A DNA stretch of 27,274 nucleotides from an uncultured Collinsella sp. Its GTDB lineage: Bacteria > Actinomycetota > Coriobacteriia > Coriobacteriales > Coriobacteriaceae. Positions 15,020 through 22,894 of this stretch are shown piece after piece. Each line of letters opens with the position of its first letter. The stretch's first letter is position 1. The stretch lies in the NCBI GenBank assembly GCA_959028445.1, contig CAUFRY010000029.1:1-27274 (forward strand), written 5' to 3'. A program made the position numbers and the translations under genes. Below the pieces are notes generated by a model, which was given only the letters and a program-made list of their open reading frames with translations, made no database searches and had not been told where the DNA came from.

Positions 15020-16471
15020 CTAGAAGCTAACGTCGAAGCCAGCGCCAGCGCCCTCTTCATCGGTGGTCGGAACGCCCTTTGCCTTGTTGTAGGCAAAGAT
15101 CAAGACGATCGGCACGATAAAGGCGATGAGATTGCCAGCCACATACCACACGAGAGTCTCGGGCGTGACGATGAGCAGGCCAAGCACGCCGGTCAGACCC
15201 TGACCGATAGCGCGCACCTCAAAGAGCTTGACGAAGGCACCGCCGCAGCCTGCACCGATGCATGCGCAGATGAACGGAATGATCGAATAGCGCATGTTTG
15301 CAGCAAAGATAGCGGGCTCGGAGATTCCGACCAGCGTCGGGATAAAGGACGACATGCAGATGTTGCGCTCTTTGGAGTGCTTCTTGTGAATGAGGTACAT
15401 ACCGATGGCGCCGCCGCCCTGGGCGATGATGGAAACCGACCAGATGGCCTGGATGTAGTTGAAGCCAGTCGTGGCAACAAGGTTTGCCTCGATACCCTGG
15501 ATGAACTGATGCGTACCGGTAACGACGAGCGGCTGCAGGAACGCGGCGAAGACAAAGGCACCAAAGACGCCCATCCTGTTGTACAGGATATCGATTACGC
15601 CGGCGAGGACGTCGCCGATCAGGTTGCCGAGCGGGCCGAACACGGTGAACAGGGCGACGTTAGCAAGAATCAGGGTAACGGTCGGGACAAAGACGAATGA
15701 AACGACCTCGGGGATGTACTTCTGGGCAATCTTCTCGACCTTGGCCATAAACCAGGCAGTCAGGATTGCGGGGAACACACCGCCCTGGAAAGCAACCATG
15801 GGAATGGATAGCGGACCGAAGTTCCAGTACTCAGCACCCGTCGGGTCCATAACGAACGTGTTGCGGTTCATAAGGCTCGGGTGAACCATGACGATACCGA
15901 CGAGGATGCCCAGGATCGGGTTACCGCCAAAACGCTTGACTGCGCTGTACATAACCAGGACAGGCAGGTAGTCGAACGTGGTGGCGATAATGGCAAAGAA
16001 GCTTGCGAGGTTCTTGAGGAACTCGCTGTGATCGGCGAGGCTGCCCTCCATGCCAAAGAGGCCGTTGGCAACGATCAGCGACTTAAGGCCGATGATGATT
16101 GCAGCGCCGACGAAGGCGGGAATGATGGGGATAAAGATGTCCGAGAATACCTTGAGGACCGAGAAGAACTTGCCCTTCTTGTCCGCCTCGGCGCCCTTGA
16201 CCTCGGAAGCGCTGATCTCCTTAACGCCCGTCAGAGCCATAAACTCATCGTAAACCTTGTTGACGGTACCGGTACCGAAGATGATCATGAGCTGGCCGCT
16301 GTTGTACAGCACGCCCTTGACGCCATCGATGTTCTCGAGCTCGGCCTTGTTGTATTTGCTCGTATCCTTGAGCACCAGACGCAGACGGGTCACGCAATGC
16401 GTGGCGCCCTCGATGTTCTCCAGTCCGCCGACGTTGTCGACGACTTGCTGGGACACTGCCTTGTAGTCCAT
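15020..16471 (-). CDS. scrA: PTS sucrose-type transporter subunit EIIBC
   Basis: This membrane permease imports and phosphorylates a disaccharide. The 483-residue protein has an N-terminal EIIB domain, whose phosphocysteine lies in THCVTRLR (Cys26), followed by an EIIC domain of about ten membrane spans from about residue 100. Signature segments in EIIC include HPSLMN and GISEPAIFAANMR. There is no fused EIIA domain, so a separate EIIA-Glc-like protein must donate phosphate; none is in the window. Sucrose is the best substrate guess because a GH32 sucrose-6-phosphate hydrolase follows; trehalose or beta-glucoside transporters are close relatives. ATG 16471 is chosen, since GGAG lies 6 nt upstream; ATG 16483 lacks proper spacing. 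The upstream GH32-like gene ends 45 nt before it. Confidence 0.9.
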   Translation of the reverse strand: MDYKAVSQQVVDNVGGLENIEGATHCVTRLRLVLKDTSKYNKAELENIDGVKGVLYNSGQLMIIFGTGTVNKVYDEFMALTGVKEISASEVKGAEADKKGKFFSVLKVFSDIFIPIIPAFVGAAIIIGLKSLIVANGLFGMEGSLADHSEFLKNLASFFAIIATTFDYLPVLVMYSAVKRFGGNPILGILVGIVMVHPSLMNRNTFVMDPTGAEYWNFGPLSIPMVAFQGGVFPAILTAWFMAKVEKIAQKYIPEVVSFVFVPTVTLILANVALFTVFGPLGNLIGDVLAGVIDILYNRMGVFGAFVFAAFLQPLVVTGTHQFIQGIEANLVATTGFNYIQAIWSVSIIAQGGGAIGMYLIHKKHSKERNICMSSFIPTLVGISEPAIFAANMRYSIIPFICACIGAGCGGAFVKLFEVRAIGQGLTGVLGLLIVTPETLVWYVAGNLIAFIVPIVLIFAYNKAKGVPTTDEEGAGAGFDVSF

Positions 16472-16516
16472 GTTCCTCTCCATTCCTTTTCTAAATCATA
16501 AAACGGTTCGTTGCCG

Positions 16517-17899
16517 CTACAGAGACGCGATCGTTGCGTTTGCGCACTTGAGCGCACCGTCGGTGACGGTAAGCGCCACACCCTGGCCCTGCTTGTTGCA
16601 GAAGCGAGCGTTGAGCGCAACGTCATCGACAAAGATGGTCGCGATGTCGTCGTCGACGACCAGACGCACATGGTGAGTGCCCTCGCCCTTAAAGAACAAC
16701 GGACGCTCGAGGCCCATGTTGTTGACCTGGAACCACGGGTACTGGGGAGCCGGCGTGAACTCGAGCTTGCCCTCGCGCAGGTTGGCGCGGAACTCATAGG
16801 CAAGACCAGTCTCGGCATCCTCGGCGAACTTGACCGAGAAGCCGGCAGCGTTACCGCCGAGCTCAATGTCGGCATCGAGCAAGTAGGTGGAGCCGGCATC
16901 CGCGGCGAGCACCTGCTCGACCTTGCCCGACTCGCAGGAAAGCTCAAAGGTCTCGACAGCCTTGCCCTCGCCAAAGGCGCCAAGCATGCTGTCGGGGAGC
17001 TTGGTGCCGAGCGTTCCGTCGGCACGCTGAACGATCTCGAGGGGCATAAAGGTGCCACCCCACAGGTAAGAGCTGGGGTCACCGCCCTCGTCACGCGTAG
17101 GAACCCAACCAAAGAGAACGCGGCGCTCACCATCAAATGCGGTACGCGCGGCATAGTACGCGCGGCCATCGAAGGAATCGTCCGCAGGAGTGATCCAAGG
17201 ACCGTTGATAGAGCGAGACATGCGGTAACGGGTCTTGTTGCCATCACTGTACTCGGAGAACACCAGATACCACCAGTCGCCCATCTTAAAGAGATCAGGC
17301 ATCTCAAACATGGTGTACAGGCCCGGGTTCCACCAGTCGCCCTGGAACTCCCAGTTGGTCAGATCCTTGGAGGTGAACTTGACCAGGCGGCCGGTCATCA
17401 GACGCTTGTCCTCGCCCACACGCGTGCCGAGGATGAGCATGTACTCTTCGTTCTCCTCATCCCAAAGCACAAAGGGATCGCGCCAGTTGCGGTCATCGTA
17501 ACCCTCCTGGGGCGGAAGCAGCGTCTCGGCGATGTTCTTCTCCCACTTGACGGCGTCGTCGCTCGTTGCATGAAGAAGAACCTGCTTCATCAAACGTGCG
17601 CGGACCTTATCGCGATTGCAACCAGTGTAGAGCGCATGGTACTTGTCGCCCACCTTAAACACCGTGCCGGCATAAATGTACTGATCGACTTCCTCGTCGC
17701 CGCCGCGCTCAAGGCTCTCGCCAAAGTCCTTGTAGTTGACGAAATCCTTGGTCGTAGCGAGTGCCCAGCCAAACGGCTCTCCGAAAGGTTCGGGGTTACG
17801 CGTGTCACGCTGATGATAGAGATAGAACGTGCCGTCCTCGCCGTACGGCATGATGTCGCCTACCCAAATTCCCTCAGGCTGGTAATACACCTTGTGCAT
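16517..17899 (-). CDS. GH32-like beta-propeller glycosidase, atypical nucleophile motif
   Basis: The 460-residue protein is a five-bladed beta-propeller glycosidase of the GH32/GH43/GH68 type, with a C-terminal beta-sandwich from about residue 330. The usual N-D-P-N-G nucleophile motif is replaced by WVGDIMPYG, where Asp15 is the likely nucleophile. The stabiliser NWRDPFV (Asp141) and the acid/base FEMPDLF (Glu199) are kept. There is no signal peptide, so it acts inside the cell on imported sugar, probably a beta-fructoside. Substrate may be a fructo-oligosaccharide or another phosphorylated disaccharide rather than sucrose itself. It is the first gene of the operon, with ATG 17899, ribosome binding site AAGGAAG, and a promoter under two LacI-type operators. 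Confidence 0.85.
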   Translation of the reverse strand: MHKVYYQPEGIWVGDIMPYGEDGTFYLYHQRDTRNPEPFGEPFGWALATTKDFVNYKDFGESLERGGDEEVDQYIYAGTVFKVGDKYHALYTGCNRDKVRARLMKQVLLHATSDDAVKWEKNIAETLLPPQEGYDDRNWRDPFVLWDEENEEYMLILGTRVGEDKRLMTGRLVKFTSKDLTNWEFQGDWWNPGLYTMFEMPDLFKMGDWWYLVFSEYSDGNKTRYRMSRSINGPWITPADDSFDGRAYYAARTAFDGERRVLFGWVPTRDEGGDPSSYLWGGTFMPLEIVQRADGTLGTKLPDSMLGAFGEGKAVETFELSCESGKVEQVLAADAGSTYLLDADIELGGNAAGFSVKFAEDAETGLAYEFRANLREGKLEFTPAPQYPWFQVNNMGLERPLFFKGEGTHHVRLVVDDDIATIFVDDVALNARFCNKQGQGVALTVTDGALKCANATIASL

Positions 17900-17942
17900 C
17901 CGAGACTTCCTTTCTCACGAGATACTAACTCGGTACAACTGC

Positions 17943-17982
17943 AAGATATGTCAATCGTTTTCATATGTCAAACGTTTTCACA
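17943..17982 (-). promoter_or_regulatory. Sugar operon promoter with two tandem LacI-type operators
   Basis: On the minus strand TTGACA (plus coordinates 17966-17971) and TATCTT (17943-17948) are spaced 17 bp. Two 17-bp operator-like sequences centred on CG lie end to end: TGTCAATCGTTTTCATA (17949-17965), which fills the spacer exactly, and TGTCAAACGTTTTCACA (17966-17982), which covers the -35 box. Binding by the LacI-type repressor would block polymerase directly. A related site occurs at 19115-19131. Confidence 0.85.
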
Positions 17983-18083
17983 CCAATACGTCTTTTCGCA
18001 GTTCCAGTCGTCGGCAAACGGTTGACATATGCCGGCGAACGGTCATCAGAGGTGTTTGAGGAATTCTTTTGGCACGGGATGAA

Positions 18084-19094
18084 CTACGCGGTTTTACCCT
18101 CAATGAGTTCAACGGGGAGCTTGATATTCGATTCGGGCTTTTCGCCGTTAATAAGAGCAATGATGGATTGCGCCGCGAGCTCTCCGATGCGATCGATATC
18201 TTGGCGTACGGTTGTTAAGTCAGGCATAAACGTCATAGTGCGGCGGGCACCATCCGCGCCCACGACCTTAATATCGCCCGGAGCGCTCAAGCCGCGCTGC
18301 TTCATCACGTTAAGACAGATAGCCGCCATCGTGTCGTCTCCCGCAAAGATGCCGTCAATATCGGGGTTCTCATCGAGGATCTTCGCAACGACCGCGCTCT
18401 TTTCGTCGTCGGGCTTAACGAACTCAACCTCACGGACAAGCGCGGGCAAACCGGCCTGCTCAACAACATCGAGGTAGGCATCGGTACGCTTATTGGCAGG
18501 CATGCGCATGCGGCTATTGCTGCGCAGGCACAGGATGCGTGAACATCCGTCATCGATCAGGCGACGCGTGGCAAGTTCGCCGATGCTATAGCTGTCGCTC
18601 GCAATCTGAACAGAGGCTTCGCCAAGGTCGCAGTCGATACCAACCAGACTCAAGCCCATCTCGGCATACGCTTCGGCACCGATATTAAGCGAGTTGACGA
18701 TGACGCCATCAACCATATTGCGTCGAAGCATGTCGATATAAGAGCGCTCAAGCTCGGGTCGATTGGCGCTATTGCACAGCAGCATCTTAAAACCGTTTTC
18801 GGCCAGGGTATGCTCAATGACTTGAACCACTTGGGCATGAAACGGACTGCTGACATAGGGGACGATCATACCGATAAGATTCAGGCGACCGTTGAGCATG
18901 GCACGGGCGATATCGTTGGGCGTATAGTTGATGCGCTTCATCGCGGCATGGACCTTATCGCGGGTCTCTTGGCTAATATAGCCGCGATTATTAAGCACGC
19001 GAGATACCGTAGTAGGCGAAACCCCCGCCACCGCTGCAACTTCCTTGATGCCAGGCTTAGCCGTATCCTTAGAACGAGCACTCTCGCGAGCCAT
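18084..19094 (-). CDS. LacI-family transcriptional repressor of the sugar operon
   Basis: The 336-residue protein has an N-terminal LacI helix-turn-helix (IKEVAAVAGVSPTTVSRVLN, residues about 16-35) with the hinge helix NDIARAML. A periplasmic-binding-protein-like ligand domain follows, ending in the D-Q-type sequence TTVRQDIDRIGELA. It probably represses the GH32-like/PTS/scrB operon and itself, with a sugar or sugar phosphate as inducer. ATG 19094 is chosen because GGAGGG lies 6 nt upstream; an in-frame ATG seven codons earlier has no such site. The gene is followed after 184 nt by the operon it likely controls, on the same strand. Positions 17983-18083 hold two more CAAACGG/CGAACGG-type half sites but no clear terminator. 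Confidence 0.92.
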   Translation of the reverse strand: MARESARSKDTAKPGIKEVAAVAGVSPTTVSRVLNNRGYISQETRDKVHAAMKRINYTPNDIARAMLNGRLNLIGMIVPYVSSPFHAQVVQVIEHTLAENGFKMLLCNSANRPELERSYIDMLRRNMVDGVIVNSLNIGAEAYAEMGLSLVGIDCDLGEASVQIASDSYSIGELATRRLIDDGCSRILCLRSNSRMRMPANKRTDAYLDVVEQAGLPALVREVEFVKPDDEKSAVVAKILDENPDIDGIFAGDDTMAAICLNVMKQRGLSAPGDIKVVGADGARRTMTFMPDLTTVRQDIDRIGELAAQSIIALINGEKPESNIKLPVELIEGKTA

Positions 19095-19114
19095 AGCACC
19101 CTCCCCCATCAACA

Positions 19115-19153
19115 TGTCATACGTTTACATACGAACAAAGCATACCCCAACAA
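19115..19153 (-). promoter_or_regulatory. Autoregulated lacI-type promoter
   Basis: The operator-like TGTCATACGTTTACATA (19115-19131) matches the tandem sites of the sugar operon. On the minus strand it covers a candidate -10 TATGTA (19126-19131), with TTGTTG (19148-19153) 16 bp upstream as -35. It lies 20 bp before the repressor start codon. Confidence 0.6.
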
Positions 19154-19218
19154 CAGCGGGAAGACGGTAACAGCACAAGTAAGTAAACGACTCATCCAAA
19201 TAATTAGGAGAGTTCCGC

Positions 19219-19341
19219 CTAAAGGGTGATTACACAGGACCCCAGCCGGGGCTGTTTGGGCTACCTCCCAAAACATTCCGCAGGACGCAAAGAGGCTCGC
19301 CGCACGAAGTGCGCAGCGAGCCTCTTTGCATGTCCGAGGAC
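19219..19341 (-). repeat. Structured element copy C
   Basis: The junction strands ATTCCGCAG (19275-19283) and CGAGGAC (19335-19341) enclose a 14-bp inner stem (19287-19300/19316-19329) preceded by GAC/GTC. The orientation is the same as copy D. A clear outer stem is missing on the right side. Upstream, a local ACCCCAGCCGGGGCT hairpin and the sequence CCTAAAGGG (19219-19227) precede it; a similar flank (CCTAAAGGGCGACAACGCAG) precedes copy D, suggesting tandem duplication. The region 19154-19218 shows nothing further. Confidence 0.7.
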
Positions 19342-19384
19342 ACCAATTTTGATTTAGCGTGGTTCCCTAAAGGGCGACAACGCA

Positions 19385-19488
19385 GGAGACCCGGCAAGGC
19401 CGGGAGCACTTTGTCTCGCAAACATTCCGCAGCCGCGAAGCGGCGAGGACGTTTGAGAGGCAAAGTGTGTAGGCCTTGCCGGGTCTCC
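19385..19488 (-). repeat. Structured element copy D, 3' of the glycyl-radical subunit gene
   Basis: The outer arms 19385-19401 and 19472-19488 pair perfectly over 17 nt. A further, imperfectly paired segment (CACTTTGTCTCGCAAAC with GTTTGAGAGGCAAAGTG) leads to the junction strands ATTCCGCAG (19424-19432) and CGAGGAC (19444-19450). The inner stem is minimal: CCGC-GAA-GCGG. It begins 18 nt after the stop codon of the 83-residue gene. This shortest copy shows the conserved core most clearly. Confidence 0.8.
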
Positions 19489-19506
19489 GGTGGGAGTTGA
19501 GTCCCT

Positions 19507-19758
19507 TTAGAACTTGTCGTGGAAGGTACGCGAAATGACCTCGTCCTGCTGCTCCTTGGTGAGCGTGTGGAAGTTCACGGCATAGCCGGAAACGCGGATG
19601 GTCAGCTGCGGGTACTTCTCGGGGTGAGCCTGAGCGTCGAGCAGCGTCTCACGGTTGAAGACGTTGATGTTCAGGTGGTGGCCACCCTTCTCGGCATAAG
19701 CGTCGAGCATGTGGACCAGGTTATCGGCCTGAGTCTCGGAAACTTCAGAAACCTTCAT
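19507..19758 (-). CDS. Separate glycyl-radical subunit of pyruvate formate-lyase (GrcA-like)
   Basis: The 83-residue protein is equivalent to the C-terminal glycyl-radical domain of pyruvate formate-lyase. It contains HHLNINVFNRETLLDA, HPEKYPQLTIRVSGYA and the ending QQDEVISRTFHDKF. The radical-bearing residue is Gly58 in RVSGYA. In E. coli the similar protein GrcA only repairs a full-length PFL. Here the upstream pflB product lacks this domain, so this protein is probably an obligatory subunit and the substrate of PflA. The start ATG is well supported by AAGGAG 7 nt upstream. The gene is 85 nt after pflB, with two hairpins in the gap; the 25 N-terminal residues before the domain are not typical of GrcA. 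No stop-codon or frameshift trace links it to pflB. Confidence 0.9.
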   Translation of the reverse strand: MKVSEVSETQADNLVHMLDAYAEKGGHHLNINVFNRETLLDAQAHPEKYPQLTIRVSGYAVNFHTLTKEQQDEVISRTFHDKF

Positions 19759-19782
19759 AATGTGTCTCCTTCGATTGATAGA

Positions 19783-19842
19783 CGCCGGCCGAAACCGGCG
19801 CGCTAATCAGTAATCGTTATTGTTAGTATAGCACTAACAATA
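19783..19842 (-). promoter_or_regulatory. Two hairpins between pflB and the glycyl-radical subunit gene
   Basis: The first hairpin in the transcript has perfect 10-bp AU-rich arms (19818-19827/19833-19842) and starts one nt after the pflB stop codon. The second is CGCCGG/CCGGCG (19783-19788/19795-19800). Neither is followed by a U-tract. They may set the relative amounts of the two proteins by RNA processing or stability, or cause partial termination. Confidence 0.6.
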
Positions 19843-19843
19843 G

Positions 19844-21895
<2,052 letters not shown>

Positions 21896-22273
21896 TGTGT
21901 AACCACGCTCCTAGTTACGTGTAATGCGGCGCTCTCTCACACCGCTGCTTATTGAATTCTTGAATGTTCGGCTTGCACTACCGGCTTCTTCCGTTCTTCA
22001 CCACACATTGGTGCAAGGAAAACGTTTGTCCGCCTTGGAACTGCAACCCAAAACCCAAGATTTCACCTGTTTGAGAAGGATAACATAGCGACCCGCTCCA
22101 TCTGGGCTGTTATATGTTTCTTTTTTTATATCATAAGGGCGTTTTTTACAAACCCGCAGGAAATGCGAGCGCGAACAACTACCGTTCACCGATTTGTATG
22201 TTATTTTTCCTTGCCTTTGTACGACGTTCGCTCTAGCTGTTATGCCAGCTTTAGCAGGGTAAAGTACCTCTGA
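21896..22273. other. Long upstream region of pflB
   Basis: No gene is supported here. On the minus strand an AT-rich segment near 22120-22155 offers candidate -10 boxes (TATGAT, TATAAA) and a TTGTAA with suboptimal 15-bp spacing, which would give a leader of about 220 nt before pflB. I find no clear FNR- or Rex-type palindrome. Confidence 0.35.
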
Positions 22274-22377
22274 GTAGGTTTTGGGACATGCCCAGAGATC
22301 TTCCCCTAGCCTTGCTGATACCGACGGTGTACGGAGGTCGCCTAAAGGTAGTTTTCTAGGCATGTCCCAAAATCTAC
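22274..22377. repeat. 19-bp inverted repeat between pflB and the marR operon
   Basis: The arms 22274-22292 and 22359-22377 (GTAGRTTTTGGGACATGCC and complement) match at 18 of 19 positions, around a 66-nt interior. The arm is related to the small hairpin at 1642-1665, which suggests a dispersed repeat. It lies between the divergent pflB and marR transcription units. Confidence 0.65.
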
Positions 22378-22404
22378 CGTATAGAGCGCGCGTGCAGGGG
22401 TATC

Positions 22405-22453
22405 ATCTTCCACCGAAAATAGTTTCTAGTGTTAGGGGTTTTCGGTGGAAGAT
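22405..22453 (+). promoter_or_regulatory. Inverted repeat enclosing the marR ribosome binding site and start
   Basis: The arms ATCTTCCACCGAAAA (22405-22419) and TTTTCGGTGGAAGAT (22439-22453) are perfect over 15 bp. The 19-nt interior contains the likely ribosome binding site AGGGG, and the right arm contains the GTG start codon. It is either the DNA operator of the MarR protein or an RNA hairpin that hides the start codon. Confidence 0.7.
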
Positions 22454-22894
22454 ACCGATTTCCATGAGCTTGGGCGTCAGCTCTTTACCGAGTTTGGCAG
22501 CATGCACCAGCGCGTTTCGCGCTTTGCCGACCAGGCTCTGGGTGGCGAGATGGCCGTCATGCGCGCCCTCATGCGCGCCGGCGGCTCGCTCACGCCGAGC
22601 GAACTCGCCGATCGTGCCTGGGTCTCGAGCGCCCGCATCGCCAATATCCTGCGCGCCCTCGAGGCCAAGGGCTGGGTCGAGCGCGAGCACTCAAAGACCG
22701 ACCGTCGTCGCGTACACGTCACGGTGACCGACAAAGGATTCCAGGTTATCGAAATCAAACGTCGGGAATTCGAGGACCGCACCGCGGCCTTCCTCGAGCA
22801 GCTTGGCGAAACAGATACCCAAGAGATGGTGCGCCTTCTTAGACGTGCCAACGAAATTATCGACCGCAATCAAGAAAGGAGAGATGCCGAGTGA
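22445..22894 (+). CDS. MarR-family transcriptional regulator
   Basis: The 149-residue protein has the MarR winged-helix fold: dimerisation helix at the N-terminus, helix-turn-helix LTPSELADRAWVSSARIANILRALEAKGWVER (residues about 50-81), and the beta-wing KTDRRRVHVTVTDKG. MarR proteins usually bind a palindrome in their own promoter and release it on binding a small aromatic or lipophilic compound. The GTG at 22445 is the best start, with AGGGG upstream; both lie in a 15-bp inverted repeat. The stop codon overlaps the GTG start of the first ABC gene (GTGA), so the three genes form one translationally coupled operon. The regulator likely controls the exporter genes. Confidence 0.9.
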   Translation: MEDTDFHELGRQLFTEFGSMHQRVSRFADQALGGEMAVMRALMRAGGSLTPSELADRAWVSSARIANILRALEAKGWVEREHSKTDRRRVHVTVTDKGFQVIEIKRREFEDRTAAFLEQLGETDTQEMVRLLRRANEIIDRNQERRDAE

